Shown: positions 15,967-25,569 of the stretch, one piece after another
Layout: each line of letters starts with the position of its first letter
Numbering within the stretch: the first letter of the stretch is position 1
IMG/VR virus record: IMGVR_UViG_3300025151_000122
Coordinates: 1-36,809 of that record
Strand: one strand, 5' to 3'
Length of the DNA stretch: 36,809 bases
Origin: a virus
The notes under the pieces: model-generated
Databases searched by the model: none
Told to the model about the DNA's origin: nothing
Seen by the model: the letters and a program-made list of their open reading frames with translations, nothing else
Program-made: the position numbers and the translations under genes

Positions 15967-18419
15967 TGAGTTCTTCGTCCCATAATCCAGGTTGCCCTTT
16001 ATCTATACCAGTACCTATTTCTATTACGGTAAATACATCTGGCTCGCCGGTGAGTCCTCTATCTGGAGTTCACAGTCTATCAGCGACTCATGGAGGTTTC
16101 ACTCGCATATCTAAGTTTACATTTAACCCAGTACTTACATCTACTGGGCTTGATATTAATGATTATTTACCATCAAACATCTCTACAGTGTATTCTGTAT
16201 GGGATTTTGGAGATGGTTATAGCTTGAGTGGTGCTGATACATTCACTAATGCGACCCATGTATATAATGTACCAGGTGTGTATACGGTGTCTTTATTTTT
16301 CTACGATTTGAACGGAAATCCATATTTAAATACATTAAGTGAAACAGTGTCGGTTTATAATTATGGAGAGACATTTCTTGAGTTAAACAAAGAAGATAAT
16401 CAAGCAGAAGGGTCAAATGTAACATTTAATACGAAAAAAATATTCGCCGGGAAAAAGGAATTATTTGATATTAACGTCACATCTACATGGCAAGATGTAC
16501 CAGTAGATGAAAAGTTTACTTTATACTTAACTGCAAGTGGTAGTAAATCTAAAGCATATGATACAAATAGTAAGTATTCTCATTTAATGCCATTCAATGC
16601 ATTTTACGATGAAAATAATAATCTTTTAGAAAATAATGATTTAGATATTTCAAAAAAACTCAAACCAAAATATTATGCAGTTGAACCAAGTACAAATAAA
16701 ATTTGGCAAATAGATATTTCAAAGCTAACAGTAGAAGAATTAAAAGAGGTTAATGTTGATGTATATAATTTAGCTCATTCGACAAAAGATACTATTGTTG
16801 ATAATGAACTAGTCGCTGTAGGTTATAACTCAACATCCCAAACCTTCTTAACTGGCAGTACTGATGGTACATCTGTAAAATTTAAATACCTAGATGACAC
16901 CCCAAATATATTGGATACTGGAACAGGGGTAAGAATTTTAGCAAAATTAGATACAAGTAAGCATCAGTCAAAAGGGTTTTATGTTGATGAGTTAAGCGGT
17001 AATTTAAATTTATCTGAAAAAAATTATTTACAAGGACCTGGGTTTTTAATAAAAAATGGGCCTGGTATATTAACAGAGATTGTTAGAGTTGATCCAGACT
17101 TTAACGATATATTTTCTTTTACATCTACTGGTGTACCAGAAATGTCGAGTATAGACTATAAAAGACAGGGAGATAAATTTCAAGTATTTGTTGCTTTACA
17201 AGATATAAATAAGAGTTTAATTAAAAACTACCCGGTATATAATAAAGCAGCAAATTTAAATAATGATTTCTCTTTTCTAGCTCAATGGGTAAGTGGTTCC
17301 TATACAAGCGATGTTAGTAGCATTAGTACTGAATACTTTCCATATAACACTTCGACTAGCACAACAGAATTAAGTAATTTTTTATATTTAAACGTCAATC
17401 CGCTAAGCGCCGGAACATGGTCCTTAAATGTAACAGCTAGAATAGATAGTCTGAGCGCTAGTTTTAGTGATACTAATTACGTTGCAAATCGGTTTTTCAA
17501 CGCAAATGTAAATTCTGGAAACTCGGGATTATTATCTGGTTCAAAAACCTTTACAGTACTACCTTCAACTAATGATGTCGAGCTGTATAAACAAAATGAA
17601 GATGTAGATTATTCTCAAGTATTAAAAGGTTATAGGTTTCAATCCTTTTTACATGAATATGAAAAACTGTTTGATGGTATTTTCACATCGTTTGTTGGAG
17701 AAGCTAGCTCTAGCCCTACTACATTCGGTAAAACTATAATAGAGAAAATTGCTAACTTTACTTCTAATCATAGTGATGTTGATAGTTGTAATATTAGTCA
17801 ATTACAGTCTTTTTATGATTTATTCAATGAAGACGTAGATATATTATTACCTACAGCCCCTCCAGGGTTAAAAAGATTGTATGACTTATTAAGCATTAAA
17901 TTATCAAAATTACTAGGAGACTATACTAGAGAACAACAATTAAGTACTAACTTTTCTACGACGTCTGCCGAAGCTAGAAATATAGATCTTGAAAATCCTA
18001 TAACTACATCAACATACACTGTTACTGCTTATACGGAGTTTGTCGCGCAACAAAAATTTAATAATGAGTTTATTTTGATTAAACCTCAAAAAGTCGCGAC
18101 CAAAAATGTAGATGGTACCTCGTCAGGTATATCAACAACATACCCATTATCTGCTTATAACGTTTACAGTAACTGGGGATGGCCGCTAGATACATCTGTA
18201 TCAGGAGCAGATGGTTTAGATAAATTTTATAATTTTTATCCATACGTAGAATATAATAGAGAATCAACTGCTCATAATATTGAAAATAACGTAATAGATT
18301 ATACTAATCAATATACAGGAGTATCTAGGACAGTATCTGCTGTTAGTGCATGGGAGGATACTGGAGGTGTTATTTATAAGAATTTAGATTATCAAATAAG
18401 AGAAGGACTTAATTTATGA
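15966..18419 (+). CDS. Baseplate or virion protein with a PKD domain
   Basis: 817 residues. Residues about 45-122 form a PKD-type Ig-like domain with the signature SVWDFGDGYSLSG, then ATHVYNVPGVYTVSLFFYD. The middle (150-540) is beta-rich and unrecognised. Residues about 550-680 are helical (SFLHEYEKLFDGIFTSF; PPGLKRLYDLLSIKLSKLLG). The C-terminus contains LDKFYNFYPYVEYN and ends after TVSAVSAWEDTG. No signal peptide is present. The place after gp6 is where T4 has gp7 and gp8, so a peripheral wedge protein is likely; the exact counterpart is not established. PKD domains often mediate protein-protein or carbohydrate contacts. It overlaps the next gene by ATGA. Confidence 0.7.
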   Translation: MSSSSHNPGCPLSIPVPISITVNTSGSPVSPLSGVHSLSATHGGFTRISKFTFNPVLTSTGLDINDYLPSNISTVYSVWDFGDGYSLSGADTFTNATHVYNVPGVYTVSLFFYDLNGNPYLNTLSETVSVYNYGETFLELNKEDNQAEGSNVTFNTKKIFAGKKELFDINVTSTWQDVPVDEKFTLYLTASGSKSKAYDTNSKYSHLMPFNAFYDENNNLLENNDLDISKKLKPKYYAVEPSTNKIWQIDISKLTVEELKEVNVDVYNLAHSTKDTIVDNELVAVGYNSTSQTFLTGSTDGTSVKFKYLDDTPNILDTGTGVRILAKLDTSKHQSKGFYVDELSGNLNLSEKNYLQGPGFLIKNGPGILTEIVRVDPDFNDIFSFTSTGVPEMSSIDYKRQGDKFQVFVALQDINKSLIKNYPVYNKAANLNNDFSFLAQWVSGSYTSDVSSISTEYFPYNTSTSTTELSNFLYLNVNPLSAGTWSLNVTARIDSLSASFSDTNYVANRFFNANVNSGNSGLLSGSKTFTVLPSTNDVELYKQNEDVDYSQVLKGYRFQSFLHEYEKLFDGIFTSFVGEASSSPTTFGKTIIEKIANFTSNHSDVDSCNISQLQSFYDLFNEDVDILLPTAPPGLKRLYDLLSIKLSKLLGDYTREQQLSTNFSTTSAEARNIDLENPITTSTYTVTAYTEFVAQQKFNNEFILIKPQKVATKNVDGTSSGISTTYPLSAYNVYSNWGWPLDTSVSGADGLDKFYNFYPYVEYNRESTAHNIENNVIDYTNQYTGVSRTVSAVSAWEDTGGVIYKNLDYQIREGLNL

Positions 18420-20725
18420 CAGTAGATTTAAATACGACTAACCCGCTTTCTTTTATTGAATGGAAGCAGTATTATAATAATATACTTGAAGCGTCAGAGC
18501 TTTCTAGTTTGTACAATAGTTATCTTGTCGAATGGAAGGATAATAAACTTACTACAAATACAAAAAAAGATAGTTTTGTAAAAGAACTATATGTACAATT
18601 TTTAAATAGTATTTCTACTGATACTCTTGATCCATCTACTAAAAGATTTTTAAGTCAAATAGATACGGATAATAATTATGAATTAGAACTCGCGGTTCAT
18701 TATTTTACTGATATTACTAAACAACAATTAGTTAATATAAGAGAGTTAAGAGATGAAAGTAAATTTAGTAATGTAAAAAACAAACTTAAAACATCTAAAA
18801 AAGGTATAGAGTTATATATAAAAAATTATATTTCTAAATTACTATCTATCAAAGAATTTATTACTAAGGAAACGAACACTAAAGTAAGTGATATCAACAT
18901 AAGTAAGATTGCTAATTCAATAAAGATAAACTTTGACAATTATGCTTCTGATGAGCACTTATATGATATACATAATTTAAATAAAAACGTTGTTACTGAT
19001 TTAGGAAAAAGAGTAAGAGAAGAAGCTCCTAATATAATACAATTGTTTACTATTAACAAAGATGGTAAAAAGTTAAAAGTACAAACAAACAATATTAGTA
19101 CTCCAAATAGTTTGTTGGGTATAAACGAATACTTTGAAGATTATAAAAGATTACCGTCGAGATATTTTCGTAATGAAATAAAAGAATTAGCTAATTTAAA
19201 ATATACTATAGAAAAAAATCTTATTGAAAAGTATATTGCTAATGATTTATATCTAATTACAGGTAATAGAGAAAAGGCTAATATTGAGAAAATATTTAAT
19301 AGTACTAACCCTACTAATAATTTAACTCAAAGATATGGTCCAAATTTATATAGAGATATAATAAACAGAAAAAATACTAATATATACCCATATCAGTTAT
19401 CATATAAGAATACAGGGTCGACTAATTTTTATTCTAAAGGAGTAACGTTCAACATACAACTAAGTAGTGTTAATAGTTGTGAGTATATTGTACCAGATCC
19501 TAATTTATATGAATCTGGGTTAAAACCTATAGGGTATATTAAGAATCCCGAAACCAATGAAACAATTGGTAACCTTAAAATAAAACAAATAACTCCATTA
19601 GTTTTTAGTAATAAAAATGACAGAATAAAAAACAACGATTTAACAAATAATGTTGAATTTTATGATAACAAAATTTTACGAACATATGGGTATCAAAGTC
19701 AAGAAAACAGTTTAAACTATTCAATTGCTGGTATAAACAAAAGAGAGGATACAATAAGCTTTTGGGAGGATAAACCGAATCAAATAAATTGGAAAAATAC
19801 TGATACATACCCTGTTAGTGTTCTCAATATATACCCTGAAGCTGAGCGTTTAGAGGATTTATTAATTAATAATAAAACTGGTATAAAACTGAGAAGTGAT
19901 ATATACGGTAATGAATTTTATTTTATCAAACCCGTACATCCGAAACGATTTGCCGGTACATCTTATATCACTAGTTCAGGATCAAGTTCAACTACAGAAT
20001 GCATTACAAGTGCAGAATATTATGATGGTTTATTTTTTAGTGGAGCTCTATGTGCTATATCAGCTGCAGAATATGAAACATACGGTACTGTTTGGGATGT
20101 AACTTATGACTCTGCAACAACTCAACTAACAGGTATATATGATACATTTATAGTAAGCGACGGGATAACATGCGATGGTGATACAGAGCAATTTAACGCT
20201 CCTATGAGTACAGCGTCGTGCAATGATATACATACTATGGGATTATCTTGCGGCTCGGTATCAGCTGTATCCGCAATTGAATGTGGAACATTTTTAAATC
20301 ATCCAGGTAATTCTACGGATTTACTCGAAGTATATTTTACAGATACAAGTGTACCTTATATAAGCGTGAATACAAGCTCTATATTTACAGGTACTACAAC
20401 AACGTATGAAGCAACTGGAACTAACAATCCTACAGTTTCATCTATACCTTTATATGAACATACATATGAAACAAACGGAGAAGTGTATGTTCGAAATGTT
20501 TATACCCAAAAAATACAAACGTTAAATCAAGCTATGAGCGGTATTTTGAATAAACATACAGGTTCAACTAGACTTAGAATACTAACTAGTAGTTATATAC
20601 AAGATTTTGATATTATTGAAGATACATTATATATACAGACATCTGCAGAAACATTAACTGAACGGTATAAATTTAAAGATGGTATTTTTAAGAATAATGC
20701 TAGTTCGAAATCTATAATATTGTAG
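18416..20725 (+). CDS. Large baseplate/structural protein, possibly gp7-like
   Basis: 769 residues. The N-terminal 180 residues are helical and charged (NPLSFIEWKQYYNNILEAS; FLNSISTDTLDPSTKRFLSQ; VKNKLKTSKKGIELYIKNY). The F-x-S-x-K-G-I-x-x-x-Y/L-like helix slightly recalls a C-terminal helical region of T4 gp7, a weak hint only. Residues about 180-510 are mixed. From about residue 515 on it becomes beta-rich, with several cysteines and repeated S-A-rich units (CITSAEYY, CAISAAEYE, SAVSAIECG). The last part resembles fibre-type beta repeats. It is encoded within the baseplate operon (ATGA with the gene before). Function inferred from context only. Confidence 0.7.
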   Translation: MTVDLNTTNPLSFIEWKQYYNNILEASELSSLYNSYLVEWKDNKLTTNTKKDSFVKELYVQFLNSISTDTLDPSTKRFLSQIDTDNNYELELAVHYFTDITKQQLVNIRELRDESKFSNVKNKLKTSKKGIELYIKNYISKLLSIKEFITKETNTKVSDINISKIANSIKINFDNYASDEHLYDIHNLNKNVVTDLGKRVREEAPNIIQLFTINKDGKKLKVQTNNISTPNSLLGINEYFEDYKRLPSRYFRNEIKELANLKYTIEKNLIEKYIANDLYLITGNREKANIEKIFNSTNPTNNLTQRYGPNLYRDIINRKNTNIYPYQLSYKNTGSTNFYSKGVTFNIQLSSVNSCEYIVPDPNLYESGLKPIGYIKNPETNETIGNLKIKQITPLVFSNKNDRIKNNDLTNNVEFYDNKILRTYGYQSQENSLNYSIAGINKREDTISFWEDKPNQINWKNTDTYPVSVLNIYPEAERLEDLLINNKTGIKLRSDIYGNEFYFIKPVHPKRFAGTSYITSSGSSSTTECITSAEYYDGLFFSGALCAISAAEYETYGTVWDVTYDSATTQLTGIYDTFIVSDGITCDGDTEQFNAPMSTASCNDIHTMGLSCGSVSAVSAIECGTFLNHPGNSTDLLEVYFTDTSVPYISVNTSSIFTGTTTTYEATGTNNPTVSSIPLYEHTYETNGEVYVRNVYTQKIQTLNQAMSGILNKHTGSTRLRILTSSYIQDFDIIEDTLYIQTSAETLTERYKFKDGIFKNNASSKSIIL

Positions 20726-20731
20726 TAAATA
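20725..20731 (+). promoter_or_regulatory. Late-promoter-like motif, 6 bases before ATG
   Basis: GTAAATA, ATTTAT, then the ATG at 20738. Its G is the last base of the preceding gene's TAG stop codon. It would restart transcription in the middle of the long structural operon. Confidence 0.6.
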
Positions 20732-20737
20732 ATTTAT

Positions 20738-23497
20738 ATGTTTAGCGCTAAAACATCAGATGTGTTTTATAACGATGAAGAAAAGGACTTATACGTATGT
20801 CAAGTAAGTGCTATTTCTGCTGAGCGATGTGAACCTGGGTTTACAGATGAAATTACATTTGGCGCATTACCTATAATTTATAAAATAATTAAAGGTACAA
20901 ATAAAAAGACTGTAGTATATCCTAAAAATCTAGATACATTTTTAACTGATACAAACTCAGATCTATTCGCTCTCACAACTAAATGTACAACAACATCTGC
21001 AACTAATTTTAGTAGTATATCAAAACCATTAGTTAGTTTTAATGAAAACTCAGAAAGATATTCTGTTACATTTCTAGGTAGATACGAAACCTCTGCGGAT
21101 GGTATTAGTATAAACAATTATGTTTTTCAATACGTAGATGATAGTTTTCATTTGCTAGACTATAAAACATATGTACCAGAAGATAAAAATGAGAGTATAA
21201 ATGTTGATGCTCGAAAATATACTTTTGAAAATGGTTTTATTAATTCTGATTATTATGCCGCTGGTAATACTATAAGACACAAATACGGTAGCTGGTATAA
21301 TGAAGCAGAAGTAGATACAACTGAAAGAGCTCCAAACTATATGGTAGCTCCGACATATGTTGAGTCTACAAGTTCATTAGGTTTTAATTTAATACAAGAT
21401 GAATTAACAGACCAAGATGCTACTACACAAGCTATTACCGGGGATGCAAACTTTCCGTTTATGTATTCTGGTGGTTTTATTACAGTTAACCCAAAATACG
21501 CTGCGTTTGATCCTAATGATTCTATAAGAGTAGAATTCCAGGCTAGATCATTTAATGTCGCGACTCCTACTGCATATGCCTCGACTCAAGCAACAGATGG
21601 TTTGACCGCGTCTAGATGGATTCAGCAATACTCTCCTTCTGGCCCGGGAGAAGGTTTTTGTGTTTATTTTTATAAAACTCCTTTATCAGGTTACTACACT
21701 ATACCGAACGGTGTTGGTGATACGTTAGGTTATTCTCCTTCTCAATTTTCATCTCTTGAAGTTGCAGGTACTATAAACAAAACAATCGGTGTATACGAAC
21801 ATTCTAGCTGGAATCCTCTATCTGGAGTTAGTGAAAGTGGTACCTTATTAGACGGTAAAAAATCAGATACATTTTTAGGTATAGGTTTTGATATAGGAGG
21901 GAGTTTTGGTGTGGAAGGGAGCAATGATAAACCTGGTTGGTTTACATATCAAGATACCTCATGGACTGCTACTCCCTGCTCTGTCGCTGTACGTGGTAGT
22001 TCATTTTATAATAATAGAGTACTTGGAGCAGTAGCGCTTTCAAGTATTGCAGCTGCTTCTGCTGCCCCGATGCATACGTCTGCTGCTAATGCTGAATTTG
22101 TAGACTACAGAATAGATTTAACTAATAAAGGTAACGACCTAACAATTTATAATAAACTAACTGGTGATACAGATTATAATATAATTCTACAACTTAGACT
22201 AGATAAGCTGTATAGCAGCGAAACAGAAAGTTATGTTCCGTGGAATGGAATGAAGGAAGGTAACAAGCTTCCATTACTCAATGTAGGTTTATCATTTACA
22301 ACTAGTACTAAAGTCAGTCAGTTTGAATTAAAGAAATTTAAAGTATCTGGTAATAAGATTACTAACCCATGGGAGAAGAAAAAGAAATTAAAAGAGTTTG
22401 AAAGTATTGCTCCAAAAGATAATGTAACAAACTATATCAATAAATCATCTGATAATTTAAGACAAAGAACCATAGATAAAAGTGTTGCTGAAGTTGATAT
22501 AATTATACCATCTAAATGCGATACTGTAGCGATAGAAAATAGTAATGCAGAAATTACATTATGCGATTATAGACCAGATGAAGAACAAGAACAAGTAGAA
22601 GCAAAAGCTACCGGTGTTGTAACAGAAATAAAAAGAACAGTCGAACAACGACCAATCGCTGAACCTCCTATAGAGGAACCAGAAATTGAAGTAGTAGATA
22701 ATATACCATTGATACTGCAAGATAATTGGAAGTTATGGTGTCAAGGAGAAAAATTTACGAGTTTTGATGACGGAGATACAAAGAAAGGATATCGATCTGC
22801 ATACGGAATATTATATAATGAACTCGTAACAAATATAGCAGGTCAGCAAAGAAAGTATATTTTATTCGCGAAAAATACAAATCTACCAGCTTCTGGTACT
22901 ATCATTGAATCGAAGTGGTCTGAAACTTTTCTCAGTACTCCAGGGTCGTACTGGACACAACTCGTAATACATATATTTAACCCTTACACAGGATCGAGAT
23001 ATCCGGAAGGGGAATATATTGACAATGGTCTAGATGATACAGGTTTTATTGTCGGAAGCGGGCCTCAACAGCGACAAAAAATAGAAAACACACCATTTAC
23101 TATACAATCTTCTACCGGGAGAGAGTTAGAATATTTGTGGGATATTGGTTTTATGAACTCCATATACCATCAATCTGCGTTAGATAAGATATCAGAACTA
23201 TTTTTTAGATCAATAAAAGGACAAGAAAATCAAATGTTTTGGTCGATTGGATATCCATTTAATGTAGATGATAAAAATATAGAATTAGCTGGTTTTGGTC
23301 TAGCAGAAGTTTATCCTCTTGACGGAGATGTATTTGATATAGATAAAGTAACTATTACTCCAATAACGGAATTAACCGAACCATCCCAACTAGATGCCTG
23401 GGTTGCAGAGGAAAACTTCACATCATGTAAAGTAGATACTGGTACAAAAGGAAAAGGGGAAGGGATTGAACCACTTCCACTATATAGAGAATTATAA
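20738..23497 (+). CDS. Virion protein with an L-type-lectin-like domain
   Basis: 919 residues. The N-terminus contains QVSAISAERCEPG, a unit similar to ones in the preceding protein. Residues about 215-540 look like a concanavalin/L-type lectin sandwich: SIRVEFQAR, then GEGFCVYFYKTP, TLGYSPSQF, TFLGIGFDIGGSFG, and a later VDYRIDLTNKGNDLTIYNK. The order (a G-x-GF-hydrophobic strand, a glycine-rich loop, a G-I-x-FD strand) is that of legume-lectin-like folds. Residues about 545-660 are a polar, E/P-rich linker. The last 250 residues form another domain with W and G residues (DNWKLWCQGEKFTSFDDGD). Likely a baseplate-peripheral or fibre protein binding host glycans. The lectin assignment needs structural confirmation. 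Confidence 0.65.
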   Translation: MFSAKTSDVFYNDEEKDLYVCQVSAISAERCEPGFTDEITFGALPIIYKIIKGTNKKTVVYPKNLDTFLTDTNSDLFALTTKCTTTSATNFSSISKPLVSFNENSERYSVTFLGRYETSADGISINNYVFQYVDDSFHLLDYKTYVPEDKNESINVDARKYTFENGFINSDYYAAGNTIRHKYGSWYNEAEVDTTERAPNYMVAPTYVESTSSLGFNLIQDELTDQDATTQAITGDANFPFMYSGGFITVNPKYAAFDPNDSIRVEFQARSFNVATPTAYASTQATDGLTASRWIQQYSPSGPGEGFCVYFYKTPLSGYYTIPNGVGDTLGYSPSQFSSLEVAGTINKTIGVYEHSSWNPLSGVSESGTLLDGKKSDTFLGIGFDIGGSFGVEGSNDKPGWFTYQDTSWTATPCSVAVRGSSFYNNRVLGAVALSSIAAASAAPMHTSAANAEFVDYRIDLTNKGNDLTIYNKLTGDTDYNIILQLRLDKLYSSETESYVPWNGMKEGNKLPLLNVGLSFTTSTKVSQFELKKFKVSGNKITNPWEKKKKLKEFESIAPKDNVTNYINKSSDNLRQRTIDKSVAEVDIIIPSKCDTVAIENSNAEITLCDYRPDEEQEQVEAKATGVVTEIKRTVEQRPIAEPPIEEPEIEVVDNIPLILQDNWKLWCQGEKFTSFDDGDTKKGYRSAYGILYNELVTNIAGQQRKYILFAKNTNLPASGTIIESKWSETFLSTPGSYWTQLVIHIFNPYTGSRYPEGEYIDNGLDDTGFIVGSGPQQRQKIENTPFTIQSSTGRELEYLWDIGFMNSIYHQSALDKISELFFRSIKGQENQMFWSIGYPFNVDDKNIELAGFGLAEVYPLDGDVFDIDKVTITPITELTEPSQLDAWVAEENFTSCKVDTGTKGKGEGIEPLPLYREL

Positions 23498-23500
23498 TTA

Positions 23501-24613
23501 ATGAATACATTTACTTATAACGTTATAGCAGCAACAACCCCAGGGTCAAATGGGAATGAGTTTTCGCGTTCACAGGGATTGACTGGTGTAACTAATGTAA
23601 CATTTGATTTTAGTCCTTTATCCTCTTATGACTTAACTACAGATAAAAAGGTTAATAAAATAATAGTAGATCTCCATGAAGACGGTATTGAAGATATTAC
23701 TATAAATAGACCATTGTCTGGTACTACAATACAACCTATATCAACAGTTAGTTTTAGTCATATTTTTGAACCAACGTTTTTTGATGGTGAGAAACGTAAT
23801 ATATATTTTTCAGTATTTAGAGACGACGGTGAAGTTGATATCGTAACGCTATCTTTAAAACTTTATCACTCTCCATTATCAGGATATGAAGATATTAATC
23901 TATTAAAAACTGATTATTTTAACGATTCGTTGGACGATGAAAAATTATTGTTAACTTTTATTAATAATAATCCAGAAAACTTAGGTTTAAGTCTAATGGA
24001 TATAAAACCTGATTATGCAGTATTTAACCCAGCGTTATCCGGGAGTCAGTATCAGAATACAAATACATTTAATGTAGGGTTTACAACAAACTATATTTTA
24101 GCTAACGCATCTCAATCTAATACAGGTCCTCATATACATATTGCTCTTTCAGATATATATGATACTAATACTGGAGAAGTTAAAAACAATGGTAGAATAT
24201 CTCTTAAGTTTAGAACTAGAGCTCCATTGCCTGGTATGGGTACTGCTGCTCCTGAGGATGTATTAGTTTTAAATGCAAACCCAGAACTTTTTTATGTACC
24301 TCTAACTGCTAATTCTGGTTTTACTCATTTGAGCGGAATGATAACATGGAACTGCGGTGACTTATTAAAAGATATAGACTTAACTACAAAGACAATTTCA
24401 ATACCATTAGTAGATATAATTGGTACAAGAACGAATTTAGCAGACTTTTATTTTACATCATATAATGTAGGAGCGGGTGTTTCATCATCAGACAACGCTG
24501 TACCAGATGGTGGTTACTTCTATGTTGATCTATATGATGTTCAAAGCTGTGATACAATTAATACTACAACCAGTACAATGACAGCTTTTGTAAATTATGG
24601 TAGTAGTAATTAA
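23501..24613 (+). CDS. Hypothetical beta-rich virion protein
   Basis: 370 residues, starting 3 bases after the previous stop. It is almost entirely beta-type in appearance, with S/T/N/G-rich strands and recurring PLSG or PLSS turns (DFSPLSSYD, NRPLSGTT, HSPLSGYED), also seen in its neighbours. A conserved-looking segment is DGEKRNIYFSVFRDDGEVDIVTLSLKLY. No known family was recognised. Location between a lectin-like protein and fibre proteins suggests a tail fibre or baseplate appendage component. There is no signal peptide or membrane segment. Confidence 0.7.
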   Translation: MNTFTYNVIAATTPGSNGNEFSRSQGLTGVTNVTFDFSPLSSYDLTTDKKVNKIIVDLHEDGIEDITINRPLSGTTIQPISTVSFSHIFEPTFFDGEKRNIYFSVFRDDGEVDIVTLSLKLYHSPLSGYEDINLLKTDYFNDSLDDEKLLLTFINNNPENLGLSLMDIKPDYAVFNPALSGSQYQNTNTFNVGFTTNYILANASQSNTGPHIHIALSDIYDTNTGEVKNNGRISLKFRTRAPLPGMGTAAPEDVLVLNANPELFYVPLTANSGFTHLSGMITWNCGDLLKDIDLTTKTISIPLVDIIGTRTNLADFYFTSYNVGAGVSSSDNAVPDGGYFYVDLYDVQSCDTINTTTSTMTAFVNYGSSN

Positions 24614-24621
24614 ACAAATAA

Positions 24622-24628
24622 CTAAATA
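24622..24628 (+). promoter_or_regulatory. Late-promoter-like motif, 5 bases before ATG
   Basis: CTAAATA, ATTAT, then the ATG at 24634. The 15-base string from motif through ATG is identical to that before the minus-strand gene starting at 29627. Confidence 0.65.
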
Positions 24629-24633
24629 ATTAT

Positions 24634-25569
24634 ATGGCCTTAGAAGACGAGATTATTAATATAGCAGATATCGATATAAGTACAGAAATACTTAAAGACG
24701 ATAAACTGTTGATAGAAACCAGTAACGGTACTAAATTAGTAGCGTTTAAAGATTTTGTTATTGGTGAAGATAATATATCTTTTAAACAAAAACTGTTAGA
24801 TGTTGCCGCTATAGGTTCAACACAAGCAACAACAACATCTGTTACCGGTTTTAATATACTCAGCGAAAATACTTCTCCCGGCCATGTTACAAGATATGCT
24901 GATATAAGCGGTACAGTTGAATTAGGTAAATTTAATTATAATGCTATAGTACAGCTAGCTGCTCTATCAGGAACGACTTCTAATAATACGGCTAGGATTA
25001 ATGAGGCTATAATTAACTTAGAGAAGTTAGGGGACATACTCGCTAATACAGATAATACTGCTCTCAATAGTATCACACTTACAACTTCAGCAGCTAACTG
25101 GGAAGTAACAGGCCCTGTTAACGGTACAGGAGGTTACAACATTGAAACCGGTGGGAACAAAGTTACAATGGGATTCTCAAATATAGCACTGAACCCGGCT
25201 GAAACAAATACAAATGTAACATTTCAAGCATCACCGTTTAAATGGACAGCACCATCAGCTACCGGACAAGGTTTTGATAATCCTTCAAGATTTATGATTA
25301 CTGGTTCTTTTAGACAAAGTGGAAGGGGTGATCGAGCCAGTGGTCCAGGTATGGCGAAGCCCGGTGAAATTGTCATCTACAAAAATAATACAGAAATCTT
25401 TAGGTCTCAGACTTCTGTTATAGGAAAAAAGGAAACCGGTTATAATTATTTTAGCTTTGTTGAAACAATAGGTATTAATGATATAATTACTATAGACAAC
25501 CCAATGGCCAGTGGAAATGACGGTGGAAATGTTACATCAGGTACCTTTAGAGGTTTTAAAATAGGTTAA
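24634..25569 (+). CDS. Putative tail fibre or fibre-adaptor protein
   Basis: 311 residues. The N-terminus (LEDEIINIADIDISTEILKD, then DKLLIETSNGTKLVAFKDFVIG) is of the kind found at the virion-proximal end of phage fibres. A short helical stretch around residues 110-145 (ALSGTTSNNTARINEAIINLEKLGDIL) may trimerise as a coiled coil. The C-terminal 165 residues are beta-rich and glycine-rich (MITGSFRQSGRGDRASGPG; FVETIGINDIITIDNPM), resembling a compact jelly-roll tip. The specific family is not known. It ends directly before the 1168-residue putative adhesin, so the two may form one appendage. Confidence 0.65.
   Translation: MALEDEIINIADIDISTEILKDDKLLIETSNGTKLVAFKDFVIGEDNISFKQKLLDVAAIGSTQATTTSVTGFNILSENTSPGHVTRYADISGTVELGKFNYNAIVQLAALSGTTSNNTARINEAIINLEKLGDILANTDNTALNSITLTTSAANWEVTGPVNGTGGYNIETGGNKVTMGFSNIALNPAETNTNVTFQASPFKWTAPSATGQGFDNPSRFMITGSFRQSGRGDRASGPGMAKPGEIVIYKNNTEIFRSQTSVIGKKETGYNYFSFVETIGINDIITIDNPMASGNDGGNVTSGTFRGFKIG

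Noticed and set aside
20878-21117. 79-codon minus-strand frame inside the lectin-like gene
   Set aside because: No promoter or ribosome site and complete overlap with a convincing plus-strand gene.
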